Shown: in pieces, positions 44,322 through 53,149 of the stretch
Position numbering within the stretch: position 1 is the stretch's first letter
Layout: every line of letters begins with the position of its first letter
The notes under the pieces: model-generated
Told to the model about the DNA's origin: nothing
The model's database searches: none
The model's input: only the letters and a program-made list of their open reading frames with translations
Assembly (NCBI RefSeq): GCF_030518155.1
Contig: NZ_JAULRU010000256.1
Location: 19,429-83,428 of the forward strand
Source: Gilvimarinus gilvus
GTDB lineage: Bacteria; Pseudomonadota; Gammaproteobacteria; Pseudomonadales; Cellvibrionaceae
Reading direction: 5' to 3'
DNA length: 64,000 bases
Translations under genes and position numbers: made by a program

Positions 44322-45161
44322 TCATTCATCGAAGCTCCTCACTGCTCGACTTACCGTTGCATAGCTGACTCCAAACGCATCACCAACCTCAGACAGCGTA
44401 TAGTGACCACTGCGGTAAGCCTCTGACATGCCCTGCTTTCGGTCTTTGTAACTGTCGACGTAATGCTCTAATGGTTTCGGCGGGCTGAGCTTCTGGGGTT
44501 TTGGAATATCAAGCAAGGACTGATTCGGATCCATCTTGGCTTGTGTATCTTCAATAAACTCATCTGACCCAAGGTACACCTGATTCTTCAACGCCTCCCA
44601 AGGAGAGGGCTGATTTTTCCCCTCTTGTACGAAACGCTTATACCCCTCAACGGCCACTTTTCGACGTCGCCCAAAGTTTCCCAGAATCCAATCTGTGGTT
44701 AACGCTGTTGGCGGCTCTTTTTGACCAACTGTAGCGCGGTAACTGCTCCAGGGCCATTCTCTTGCCGAGCGCACCATCCGTGCCCGAACAGGGTTTAAGA
44801 CAATGTACCTGGACAGCTCCAGCAAATAGGCGTCTTTTTCAACCAAAATGGCCTTATATCTTCCCTGAAACACGTGCCCCACACGTTGATGCCGCCGGTT
44901 GAAAGCGGAGGTATACGTACCATTGAGGTATTTCATTCCCTTCGACAAAGACGGCGCCTGAGTCTCTATCAGCAAGTGGTAATGATTCGACATCAGACAA
45001 TAAGCATGGCAATACCACTGAAATCGCTCGCAGGCGACACCCAGAAGTCGCAAGAAGTCCTCAAAATCACCATCGCTTAAGAATATGTCCTGACGCGCGT
45101 TGCCACGAGAAGTCACATGGTACAAAGCGCCGGAAAACTCAATACGTAGAGGGCGAGCCAT
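44322..45161 (-). CDS. REP-associated tyrosine transposase (RAYT, IS200/IS605-like Y1 family)
   Basis: 279 residues. The opening MARPLRIEFSGALYHVTSRGNARQDIF, the HUH motif HYH (60-62, in CLMSNHYHLLIETQ), GHVFQGRYKAILVEKDAYLLELSRYIVLNPVRA (candidate catalytic Tyr at 112 or 119) and WPWSSY are standard for RAYT proteins. These single-strand transposases act on REP palindromes. A C-terminal helix-turn-helix (TLSEVGDAFGVSYATVSRAVR) is an extra DNA-binding module. The gene is intact and framed by inverted 19-bp repeats (44294-44312 and 45220-45238), so the unit may still be active. Confidence 0.93.
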   Translation of the reverse strand: MARPLRIEFSGALYHVTSRGNARQDIFLSDGDFEDFLRLLGVACERFQWYCHAYCLMSNHYHLLIETQAPSLSKGMKYLNGTYTSAFNRRHQRVGHVFQGRYKAILVEKDAYLLELSRYIVLNPVRARMVRSAREWPWSSYRATVGQKEPPTALTTDWILGNFGRRRKVAVEGYKRFVQEGKNQPSPWEALKNQVYLGSDEFIEDTQAKMDPNQSLLDIPKPQKLSPPKPLEHYVDSYKDRKQGMSEAYRSGHYTLSEVGDAFGVSYATVSRAVRSFDE

Positions 45162-45219
45162 AAAGTCACCAAATTAATCAGAACACCCCTTCCAACCTAG
45201 CACACTTCACCAGCGTGTC

Positions 45220-45238
45220 AAATGTAAGGCCTGACCCC
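45220..45238. repeat. Right inverted end of the RAYT unit
   Basis: AAATGTAAGGCCTGACCCC is the exact reverse complement of bases 44294-44312. It marks the other border of a 945-bp transposon-like unit. The symE fragment begins within 10 bp of it. Confidence 0.88.
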
Positions 45239-45247
45239 TTTAGTTGT

Positions 45248-45346
45248 TGGCTCGAACAGGCCGGGTTTGCCATTGATACGCCGGTCAGTGTTCGGGTGAT
45301 GGAGGGCTGTCTGGTGTTGATCGCCGCTGGTGACAAGGCGGGTTGA
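45248..45346 (+). pseudogene. 3' remnant of a SymE-family toxin gene
   Basis: Thirty-two codons plus stop reading WLEQAGFAIDTPVSVRVMEG then CLVLIAAGDKAG. This matches the C-terminal core of SymE (QWLEAAGF...V.V.VMEGC.VL). The upstream part is missing, cut by the RAYT unit that ends at 45238. SymE is an SOS-induced type I toxin of E. coli, and its homologues are often found next to rhs genes, as here. The remnant has no start codon or ribosome site of its own. Confidence 0.78.
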
Positions 45347-45352
45347 AGGCAC

Positions 45353-45382
45353 AAAGCCCAACCGGGTTACCGGCTGGGCTTT
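45353..45382. terminator. Rho-independent terminator between symE remnant and immunity gene
   Basis: AAAGCCCAACCGG pairs with CCGGCTGGGCTTT around a GTTA loop. It lies 7 bp after the symE stop and 6 bp after the end of the minus-strand immunity gene. It can terminate both. Confidence 0.82.
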
Positions 45383-45388
45383 AAATCA

Positions 45389-45820
45389 CTACGTCGCCAT
45401 TTTCCGCAGCCATCTAATTTGTGTATAAACTTTTGTAATTTCGACAACAATAACAGCACTTAAAAGAACTATACATAGCGCTGGAACAAACTGCTTTAGC
45501 GACACAACAAAAAATGCAGTTGGGGGAATAATTAGGAAAAACCTGAAAGGCGCCTGCGCTAGAGATAAATACACGCCCGCTTTCATTTTAAACAGCATAA
45601 GTATTGCCGATACGATCACTGAAGCCTTCATCAAATGTCCAACAACCGTCAGGGTAACGGGATAAGCGGCTCCAAAAGACTTAGCAGCATCCAAATCGGT
45701 AACAAAATTCGTGTAATATGGAATATTGCCATGATAAATAGCGAGTCCAACCGCCCATACCACGTACACTAGATCGAGCGCACCCCAAAATATTATTGTT
45801 CGATCTAAATTAAGCTTCAT
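45389..45820 (-). CDS. Predicted four-helix membrane immunity protein for the Rhs toxin
   Basis: 143 residues, starting MKLNLDRTIIFWGALDLVYVVWAVGLAIY. Four probable membrane helices (about 8-27, 52-75, 80-102, 108-130). I do not recognise a named family. Its ATG overlaps the rhs stop codon (ATGA), the standard arrangement for toxin-immunity pairs, and base composition drops (38% GC in one 60-base stretch counted, against 55% in the rhs core). An integral membrane immunity protein suggests that the cognate toxin acts at or in the inner membrane or periplasm. Function is inferred from position. Confidence 0.7.
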   Translation of the reverse strand: MKLNLDRTIIFWGALDLVYVVWAVGLAIYHGNIPYYTNFVTDLDAAKSFGAAYPVTLTVVGHLMKASVIVSAILMLFKMKAGVYLSLAQAPFRFFLIIPPTAFFVVSLKQFVPALCIVLLSAVIVVEITKVYTQIRWLRKMAT

Positions 45821-48800
45821 GGCAGAACATCCCAGGTTGGAGACGGAACTGGTGGCGTCCAATGCCAAGAGTTTCCTTCTACTGCCCATGGGTCAGGGTG
45901 ATTCCCAAACGTCTGTTCAATTGTTCGAGTGTCTCCCTCCATAGGATCATCTGGCATACAATAATCTCTCTGATTCTGCGGATCACTCGGGTGATCAACC
46001 CAAGTTTGGGTCACATCCCTTGTAGCCCCTTCAAAATTATATGCATTCATGACAGTGCCTTCATCAAGGCTGGAAAGCCTGTCGGCGATGCCAATAGCCC
46101 AATTTTTGACTCCGTGATGATCTACACCTGTAGTCACCCAAACAAGTCCTAGTGGATCTACATATTTCAGAGGGTTCCCCCCCACGTAAGCGTAAGTATT
46201 CATGCCTCCGGCTAACCCAATCGGATCACTCTGAAGATACCGCCCGGTCTCCGGATCGTAGTCCCTAAAGTAGTTATAATACAACCCAGTCTCCCCATCA
46301 AAATACTGCCCCGGGAAACGGAATGGCTGCTCAACTATACTCACGGTTTCCGTCAACTCGCCAAAGGGCGTGTAATCGGCCTGCCATACCACGGTGCCAG
46401 AGGCATTGGTCAGGGCCTTGGGCGTGCCTAGATGATCATTGTGGTAATAGTAAGTCGTCTGCGTTGGGCTTTGTTGTAATAACGCCAAACGCTCGCCGTT
46501 TACGTAAACGTATTCGCGCTCTACTGTGCCAGCACCATTCGCCTCAACAATAATATTGCCCATTAAGTCGTAGACGAAATGAGTCGTGTTGCCGCCAGCG
46601 GTTTTAACCACGCGCTCGCCTTTACCATTGTGTTGGTATTGAGCGATTACAGCGCTGTTGCGCTCGACCTGAGCCAAGCGGTTGCGAACGTTGTAGGTAA
46701 AGGTATCAGTACCGCGCGCAACAATATTACCCACAGCATCGTAGGTTATAGACTCGGCGTTGGCACCGGTAATGCCGGTTAAGAGGTTACTGTCCGGATC
46801 GTAGGCGTAAGTGTCGCTGGCGGCACTGACAGTTTCGGTTTTGCTTAAACGGTTACCGACGGGATCGTAGCCGTAATCGAAATCACCGTATAGGCCGGTG
46901 GCATCGGTTAGACGATCCAACGCATCGTAATCAAAACTCTGCGAGCGGCTGGTGTCGAGCAGGTTATCCCATTGAATAATGTTGCCCACGGGGTCGTAGC
47001 CGTAGCTAAAGTCAATTATTGGCGTGGTTTGCACATCGGTTAAACGGTAGTCCAAGTCAAAGTCGCGACTCACCACTAAGCCATTGCCCAACGTCCAGCC
47101 GGTAGAGGGGCCAAAAGGTAAGTAGCCAATACCTGTCGCTAAGTTGCCTGTAGTGCCACCTGACGTAAGAATGACGTCACTCACATTACCGATAGCGCTA
47201 AAGCTGTAGTTCACCACATTACCAGAAGGGTACGCCACACTCTCTAATTGGTTGTCGGCGTTATAGCTGTAACCCACAGTGTATGTGTGACCACCAGTCA
47301 CTTGTGTTTGACTGGTGACATTGCCCCAGGCATCGTAACCATAAGTGGTGTAACCGGTGGCATCATCAATACGGGTTAAGCGACCAATACCGTTGGTACC
47401 TTGATCGTAGGTGTAGGTAACATCCAGCGACGAGTCGCTGGGGTAACGTACCTGCGTTAAACGATTCAGCGCATCGTAGCTGTACTCGGTGCGCACTCCA
47501 CGGGCATCCACCTGCGCCGTGCGGTTACCGGCCTCGTCGTATTCGTAGGTAGTGACACCGGTATCCGGGCTGGTGAGCTGCGTGACTTCACCAAAGCCGT
47601 TGTAGGTGTAGCTGGTGGTGTGGTTGTTGGGGTCGGTTACACCCGTCAGCTGCCCGTCTTCATCGTGAGAAAAACTGGTGGTTTGGGTAAGTCCATCCAC
47701 CATGCTGCTTACTTGATTCAGTGCATCGTACTCGCGAGTGGTTACTCGGTTTAACGCATCGGTGGACTGTGTAAGATTTCCCAACGCATCGTATGCATAC
47801 GAAGTCTCGGCGACGTCTTCTCCAGAAATCGATTTTAATAGTCGATTGAGTTTATTGTACTCATAGGTTTGACTGAATAAGATATCACCCTGTGAGTTTT
47901 TGAACTCGGTTTTGGTTACATTGCTGTAATCGTCGAGCGTATAAATCGTTTCGTTGCCTGCGCTATCGGTAACGCGCGTTAGGCGATGAGCCGAATCATA
48001 TTCAAACGTACTGACCTTGCCACTGGGGTAAGTAATGGACGTTAGCTGGCCCACACCGTCATACCCATAACTTGTTACTCTTGAACTGGTTGTACTACTA
48101 AGCACTTGCCCGCGATAGTTATAGGTAAAAGACGTTTCTACCAAATTCGCATCGGCAATTTTTTGGGGCCTACCATCGTTGGTGTACTCCAGTACGCGAC
48201 ACTGGTGTCCCAATGCGTTGGTAACTTTATCCAACAGGCCGTTCAGGTCGTACTCGTAAGTAATGGTGTCATTTACATCGGTACGAGACCCATCGTAACT
48301 TTGCAAGCGCCCATCACCATCATAACTATAAGTTTCGACGCGAGATAAAGTCGTTGCTTTGTCGGTTGTGGTACGGCTGGTCAACTTGCCGTTTGCGTCA
48401 TACACAAGGGCAATGAGCTTATCGGCCGTCTCTATTGCTATTGGTAGGCCTAAAGATTCATCCCAAACCGTATCAGTAACTCGCTCTTCCGGCTCGCCAA
48501 AAGCCTCCGTGGTTTTAGTTTTAAAGCCATTGGTGTATTCGTATTTAGTGACACCGCCTTCCCAATCGGTTTTCTGAGTCACTTGCCCCATAGCGTTGTA
48601 CGAGACTTGGGGGTAAGTTTGGAAGTTACAGCCGCTACAGATGTCACCAGAGACACTTTTGATACGAGATTGGCCACCGATTATGTCAAATACCAAATTG
48701 GAAGTTTCACCTTTCGTATTTGAAAATTTAGAATTGCCTCTTGACGCTACCGACAGTGTGTACTTATCGACATTGCTCCCATGATATGAGCTGGTAACTT

Positions 48801-50097
48801 GACCTGAGTAGCTGTTGTAGCTCCACGTACTGTATCTGTCAGCATTTTCATCCACTATGCCGGTCAGATGATTAGGGAGACTAGGCACCTCATAAAGGTA
48901 TTGGCGAACTTCCCCGTCTGGTTTGCTCACCGTGACTAAATTCCCATTTTCATCATAAGCATACGCGAAATCACCGGCAGGAGTAGAGACACTCGTCAGT
49001 GAGCCATTGGTGTAGGCAAACGAAACTTGGTAGCCTGCGCTGTGTTCTATGCGATCTAGCGTTTTTGCATCGCCATCCCCACCAAGAGCCTGGGACAGAT
49101 CATAGATGTATATTTGGAAATTCCCACTGCCATCTTCTTTTCGATCGAGCCTACCGTCACTGCCATAATAACTTGTACCGGCACCTTTCTTAATGAGATA
49201 TCCTTGGCCATTTGTCAGCATTCGAGAATTGGGTGTACGCTCACTAACCCATTCGGCTCCTTGCTCAGTAAACCATTTGGTATTACCACCAGCATCGAGC
49301 AAATATTTGTTTTTTGGCAAATTTGCACCTTCCCATGGGCCGTTACTGTGCACAACAAGCTTTAGGACCAATTCACCGTTTTTCTCTACCTCACACAACC
49401 CTGTACTGGAATTAAATGTCGCTGTGGCGTACCTTAGATCCCCCCCTACCGCGGAGCGAAGAACCTCAATGGCGCCTTTGGTACACGCATCTTCGGGTGT
49501 GTAAAACAAACGAGATCTTGTTTTTGAGCGCTTGTTCTCAAAATTGTCTCGATTGCGTTGCTGATCGATACCTTGTGGCATATTCAGCCCCCAACCTACC
49601 CCGAAAGGCTGTGGGTTATTAAAGCGAAAGCTCGAGTAATGCCGAGTAACTTCAATTGGAAAGTCTCCGCCTCCGACATAATCAACTTCAACTTGCGTTT
49701 TCTCACCGGTAGCCAGTACACAGGGATTTGCCCCAGTATCGCACGATTTATCTGGGTCGCCATCCACATAATACTGCTCATACCAGCCCTCAAAATAAAC
49801 AAATCCGTTGCTTTTATTACCGTCAATTGCAAACCACCCTCCTTGAACCGCTCGATAGCCGTTATCGTATGCACCTCCGACGCAATGATTTGTGTATCCA
49901 TGTTCCGCGGCGACCTGATTACATGCAGCCAACGCTATTGCGAGTGTTTTATGATGGGTAATAAACTTCGTGTGCATTGGAGTAATCTGTACCTCGTCAT
50001 CCAACCAGCCATCCGCCGGATGTGCTAGCGTAACCACTGACCATACAGAAAACAAAAAAAACGAGAGAGATCGCAGTACTGCAGAATATCGAATCAC
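45817..50097 (-). CDS. Rhs/YD-repeat polymorphic toxin with Sec signal
   Basis: 1426 residues, GTG start with AAGGA upstream. Signal peptide MIRYSAVLRSLSFFLFSVWS...LA, then a DUF6531-type region (PCVLATGEKTQVEVDYVGGGDFPIEVTRHYSSF, about 115-160). Many YD repeats (about 350-1200, e.g. YDALNRLTQVRYP, YEYDEAGNRTAQVDARG) form the Rhs shell, followed by the Rhs core RFPGQYFDGETGLYYNYFRD and GRYLQSDPIGLAGGMNTYAYVGGNPLKYVDPLGL (ends about 1318). The last 108 residues are the variable toxin tip, which matches no family I know. No PAAR domain, so export is probably by Sec rather than type VI. The immunity gene follows with a 4-bp overlap. Confidence 0.92.
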   Translation of the reverse strand: MIRYSAVLRSLSFFLFSVWSVVTLAHPADGWLDDEVQITPMHTKFITHHKTLAIALAACNQVAAEHGYTNHCVGGAYDNGYRAVQGGWFAIDGNKSNGFVYFEGWYEQYYVDGDPDKSCDTGANPCVLATGEKTQVEVDYVGGGDFPIEVTRHYSSFRFNNPQPFGVGWGLNMPQGIDQQRNRDNFENKRSKTRSRLFYTPEDACTKGAIEVLRSAVGGDLRYATATFNSSTGLCEVEKNGELVLKLVVHSNGPWEGANLPKNKYLLDAGGNTKWFTEQGAEWVSERTPNSRMLTNGQGYLIKKGAGTSYYGSDGRLDRKEDGSGNFQIYIYDLSQALGGDGDAKTLDRIEHSAGYQVSFAYTNGSLTSVSTPAGDFAYAYDENGNLVTVSKPDGEVRQYLYEVPSLPNHLTGIVDENADRYSTWSYNSYSGQVTSSYHGSNVDKYTLSVASRGNSKFSNTKGETSNLVFDIIGGQSRIKSVSGDICSGCNFQTYPQVSYNAMGQVTQKTDWEGGVTKYEYTNGFKTKTTEAFGEPEERVTDTVWDESLGLPIAIETADKLIALVYDANGKLTSRTTTDKATTLSRVETYSYDGDGRLQSYDGSRTDVNDTITYEYDLNGLLDKVTNALGHQCRVLEYTNDGRPQKIADANLVETSFTYNYRGQVLSSTTSSRVTSYGYDGVGQLTSITYPSGKVSTFEYDSAHRLTRVTDSAGNETIYTLDDYSNVTKTEFKNSQGDILFSQTYEYNKLNRLLKSISGEDVAETSYAYDALGNLTQSTDALNRVTTREYDALNQVSSMVDGLTQTTSFSHDEDGQLTGVTDPNNHTTSYTYNGFGEVTQLTSPDTGVTTYEYDEAGNRTAQVDARGVRTEYSYDALNRLTQVRYPSDSSLDVTYTYDQGTNGIGRLTRIDDATGYTTYGYDAWGNVTSQTQVTGGHTYTVGYSYNADNQLESVAYPSGNVVNYSFSAIGNVSDVILTSGGTTGNLATGIGYLPFGPSTGWTLGNGLVVSRDFDLDYRLTDVQTTPIIDFSYGYDPVGNIIQWDNLLDTSRSQSFDYDALDRLTDATGLYGDFDYGYDPVGNRLSKTETVSAASDTYAYDPDSNLLTGITGANAESITYDAVGNIVARGTDTFTYNVRNRLAQVERNSAVIAQYQHNGKGERVVKTAGGNTTHFVYDLMGNIIVEANGAGTVEREYVYVNGERLALLQQSPTQTTYYYHNDHLGTPKALTNASGTVVWQADYTPFGELTETVSIVEQPFRFPGQYFDGETGLYYNYFRDYDPETGRYLQSDPIGLAGGMNTYAYVGGNPLKYVDPLGLVWVTTGVDHHGVKNWAIGIADRLSSLDEGTVMNAYNFEGATRDVTQTWVDHPSDPQNQRDYCMPDDPMEGDTRTIEQTFGNHPDPWAVEGNSWHWTPPVPSPTWDVLP

Positions 50098-50221
50098 GGA
50101 AAAGATCCTTTTAAGTCAATCCATTTTGAAAACGAGAGAAATAAGAAAGGCTAACAAAAAACTGCATGAGTGGCCAGAGCCATTCAGACAGCAAAAAGCA
50201 AAAAGCTGGGTCAAATAAAAC

Positions 50222-50371
50222 TTATGTCACAAAATTCAACAACGCCTCGAACGACCTAGCTTCGCAATACTGACCGGCGCCCACCAATTGCTCTACATCA
50301 TTCTTAAAACGTTTATGGCCCAGCACTAAAGGTTGAGGATACAGCAGAGATAGTATCGCGAGATCGGCCTA
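50222..50371 (-). pseudogene. 3' fragment of a second REP-associated transposase gene
   Basis: Minus-strand reading ADLAILSLLYPQPLVLGHKR followed by FKNDVEQLVGAG and ending at a TAA (50224). LGHKRFKNDVEQL is the RAYT C-terminal signature and corresponds base by base to the fragment at 42531-42626 (shared TTGCTCTAC...ATTCTTAAA.CGT). No complete gene is present. Confidence 0.6.
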
Positions 50372-50517
50372 AACTCAGCCCCCCCAAAAAACAACCCCAC
50401 AAGGAATCTGGCACGCTTGGCGCCGGATGTCCCATGCAAAAACCAAACCTCGCAACGAAGCACCCTTCCCCATCGTATCCAGCCGAAGAAGCGTTAATTT
50501 TACGGGCGAATTGCACA
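50372..50517. other. Unassigned intergenic sequence
   Basis: About 146 bp between a transposase fragment and a REP-like block. No gene or repeat identified. The 850-bp gap 50098-50948 as a whole is a patchwork of mobile-element remnants. Confidence 0.5.
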
Positions 50518-50600
50518 GGAGGGCATCGGGGTCAGCGGGGCATCGGGGGCAGGCCTTACATTTTACATCTCGGGGCATCGGGGTCAGGCCTGAATGGCAC
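50518..50600. repeat. REP-like block related to the RAYT unit ends
   Basis: Contains GGGCATCGGGGTCAG three times in slightly different forms and the same GGCCTTACATTTTACATCTC end as 44301-44320. The block therefore belongs to the repeat family that the RAYT at 44322 could mobilise. Confidence 0.82.
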
Positions 50601-50679
50601 TTACTTAAGACTAAGGGCCCGATCTTTCAAACTGTGCCTGTCCTATATTTTTTATAGATCAGCAAACAAGCACCCCATA

Positions 50680-50930
50680 TTGCTGGCTGAGTTAATGCCG
50701 TTTTCTGGCGGAGAACACCAAAATGATCAACCCGATCACCGACCCTTTGATCTGAGTGACTACCTGGAGCTAGTAGACTGGAGCGGTCGGGCCATTCGCA
50801 ACGATAAGCGCGGCGCGCTCAATCACCGCCAACCAAACATTCTAGAGAGGCTTAGTATTCCTTCCAAAGATTGGCTGGACAACAGCCTCCATATTGAACA
50901 GCGTTTTGGCCGGGCCATAGGCCCCACCTC
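50680..50930 (+). pseudogene. 3' fragment of a larger IS200-like (Y1) transposase gene
   Basis: The plus frame reads LMPFSGGEHQND, RPFDLSDYLELVDWSGRAIR, NDKRGALNHRQPNILERLSI and WLDNSLHIEQRFGRAIG. LPF...DYLELVDWSGR..R.DKRGAI is the C-terminal region of the long RAYT-like transposases. The N-terminal HUH part is absent, and the open frame continues upstream only into REP sequence. A broken remnant, of a different transposase subgroup from the gene at 44322. Confidence 0.7.
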
Positions 50931-50948
50931 TAAAATCTTTATTCAAAT

Positions 50949-52592
50949 TTATGCATCTTTCATGTTGAGAAGCTCTCCATAACCCATTCTTCTTATAGCT
51001 TCCTGAATACTTTCCCCGTCACTCATCTGCGCCTCAACATCTAAACCTGCGTTAATTAAAAGCTCCGCAACATCGATTCGTTGATACATAAGCGCCAAAA
51101 GTATCAATGGCTGTCCGCTTTCTCCCATCACCACGTTTGGATTGGCACCTAAAGCCAATAATTGCTCTACAGCATCTACTTCTCTGCTCCTGAATACAGA
51201 ATAAATCAGTGCCGTTGCACCTTCGTTGTCGGCAACATCCACACTAAAGCCGGAGTTGATAAGCTTCTCTAAGATAGGTATCGACTTAGCATCAGAAGCC
51301 AATTCAAAGATCAGCTTTGGCCCCACAGGAAAAAATGTCTGCGCCTGAACCAAAGACATTTTGACCTCGTTTTCATCAGTAGCATTGGCCCACTTTGAAT
51401 AAAATGCAACGCCAACAAACTCGGCTATTTCCTGAGAATTCCGGCAATTAGAATTTTTTGCCAACATTGCATGATGCAAAACCGTATCGAGATCATCGAA
51501 ATGCTCCTGCCTAAACTTCGCATAACGATAATTGAGGCAATCATTTTCACTGTATTGAGAAAGACGCTCACGAAACAATCTGTCGGCTTCTGCCATATCA
51601 CCTAACTCGACATGAATACCCAGCGCAAGCATATAGGCATTTTCTCTCGCCTGGTAATATCTATTGTACGGCCGCCCCCGATCAATTATTTTTTCAAACA
51701 TCTTCAAGGCAGCATCGTATTCGCCCTGCATCTTTAACATCTCCCCCCAGTTCACCCACAACCACGGATTATCAGTTCCTAGATTATTAGCTTTTTCAAA
51801 CGCTCCTATAGCCAAATTAAACCGTCCTTGATGAGTGTACACAAAACCAAGCAGTACATATGAATTTGCATAATTCGGATCAATAGATAAACCTTGCTTC
51901 AGAGCCTGCTCGGCTATTCGGTAACCTTCCTCTCCGCCTCGAGTTTTCATTTGATAGCGAGCGACCTCGACATAAATAGGAGCGAAGGATGAATCTCTAG
52001 CCACTACCGCATCAATATATTTTTTTGCCTCTGCTAGGCTTCCAACCGTGCCAAAGTTAATTTCATCAACAGCCTTTACATATAACTGTCGCACGTTCAT
52101 TTCTTGTATAGATGACGCATACTGAGGTTTTGATATTCGCTTCCAGACTACAGGATGATAATGATCTTTGGTGGCTAATATTTGGTTTGTATCTGGATCA
52201 TACATATCTATACGAACACTTTTCGTTATATGGTATGTGTAGTCTTTTAGACGATTCACGCTCGGCTTTACCTGTCCAGCACCTCGTTGAATTAACGAGG
52301 ATGCGTAAAATTCCTCCGGGGCAACCTCATCCTCTCGCAACAATGCCATACGTAAAGCCACACGACGCTTATCACCTACATATCGATAGCGGACATTTGC
52401 CGAAAGACTATTCGGATAAACATCGGTTTGATCTACAATCACGATTTCCAGTATTTCATTGTCACCCTCTAGCATCTCATTAACGGATTGCTCGACGAAT
52501 ACATCATGGCTGCTTGTTGCGCTTAAAAACCGAAATACAATTGCGCCAAATACTGCCAAACCTAACAACACCAATAATTTTACATTTTTCAT
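50949..52592 (-). CDS. Membrane-anchored TPR and ankyrin repeat protein
   Basis: 547 residues. One N-terminal membrane helix (KLLVLLGLAVFGAIVFRFL, about 4-22); the remainder is probably periplasmic. A beta-rich region (about 35-150) is followed by TPR units (about 180-310: APIYVEVARYQM, ANSYVLLGFVYTHQGRFNLAIGAFEKANNLG, PWLWVNWGEMLKMQGEYDAALKMFEKI) and C-terminal ankyrin repeats (about 430-540: GATALIYSVFRSREVDAVEQLLALGANPN, QPLILLALMYQRIDVAELLINAGLDVEA). Likely a protein-interaction scaffold; the partner is unknown. The ATG at 52592 is preferred to a TTG at 52613. It lies between the Rhs locus and the restriction-like operon and is AT-rich compared with the core genome genes. Confidence 0.82.
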   Translation of the reverse strand: MKNVKLLVLLGLAVFGAIVFRFLSATSSHDVFVEQSVNEMLEGDNEILEIVIVDQTDVYPNSLSANVRYRYVGDKRRVALRMALLREDEVAPEEFYASSLIQRGAGQVKPSVNRLKDYTYHITKSVRIDMYDPDTNQILATKDHYHPVVWKRISKPQYASSIQEMNVRQLYVKAVDEINFGTVGSLAEAKKYIDAVVARDSSFAPIYVEVARYQMKTRGGEEGYRIAEQALKQGLSIDPNYANSYVLLGFVYTHQGRFNLAIGAFEKANNLGTDNPWLWVNWGEMLKMQGEYDAALKMFEKIIDRGRPYNRYYQARENAYMLALGIHVELGDMAEADRLFRERLSQYSENDCLNYRYAKFRQEHFDDLDTVLHHAMLAKNSNCRNSQEIAEFVGVAFYSKWANATDENEVKMSLVQAQTFFPVGPKLIFELASDAKSIPILEKLINSGFSVDVADNEGATALIYSVFRSREVDAVEQLLALGANPNVVMGESGQPLILLALMYQRIDVAELLINAGLDVEAQMSDGESIQEAIRRMGYGELLNMKDA

Positions 52593-52754
52593 ATACTGAG
52601 AATCCCTATCCAACTCGAAAATCTATTAGCTCACCCATATCAACAACTAACTGGATCAGCACCTCATCGATCATCGAATCAATTCGCCATATCATCACTC
52701 CGGAAACAGTTTACATACTCTCCAGCCAGAGTTCCTAGCTCCATTACAAAAAAC

Positions 52755-52785
52755 AAAAAAGGCCACACCAAAGTGCAGCCTTTTT
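52755..52785 (-). terminator. Probable terminator of the restriction-like operon
   Basis: Read on the minus strand, AAAAAGGCTGCAC and GTGGCCTTTTTT form an imperfect stem with a T run. It lies about 365 bp after the GIY-YIG gene. Between it and the TPR/ankyrin start I see no gene. Confidence 0.6.
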
Positions 52786-53008
52786 CTAGACGGATTCTAT
52801 TTGCCAACCTCTAGAACGGTTTCCCTTACTTTACTGAACAAAAAAATGTGTAAAGTTTTCTTTTAAACCAATCCTGGCAAGGCTTAAACTATAACTTGAA
52901 AGCATTTATTCAAACATATGTAACGTTTTATGTAAACTTTTAGTTAAAATAATGCGAAATGTAAGCGCCAAACCAACCACCCACTACCCGACCCAATCCT
53001 AGGCCAGC

Positions 53009-53037
53009 AACCTCCCAGCTTTAACCAATGGGAGGTT
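53009..53037. other. Perfect 9-bp hairpin without T run
   Basis: AACCTCCCA (53009-53017) and TGGGAGGTT (53029-53037) form a hairpin with an 11-base loop, 113 bp after the GIY-YIG gene. No T run follows on either strand, so it is not a standard terminator. The remaining sequence 52786-53149 is AT-rich and has no gene. Confidence 0.5.
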
Positions 53038-53149
53038 CTGTGCTCCTCCAGCGTATCAGATGTCGCTATTATTTCGCGAATACTCTCTAATGAATCGCTT
53101 TTTAATCATCCTTTCTCTTTAAAAGGGTAACTCTTGCCGAAAACGAAAG

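Noticed and set aside
50434..50982. 182-residue plus-strand gene
   Set aside because: The first half is REP-like repeat sequence and the second half a transposase C-terminus; a chance fusion frame, not a gene.
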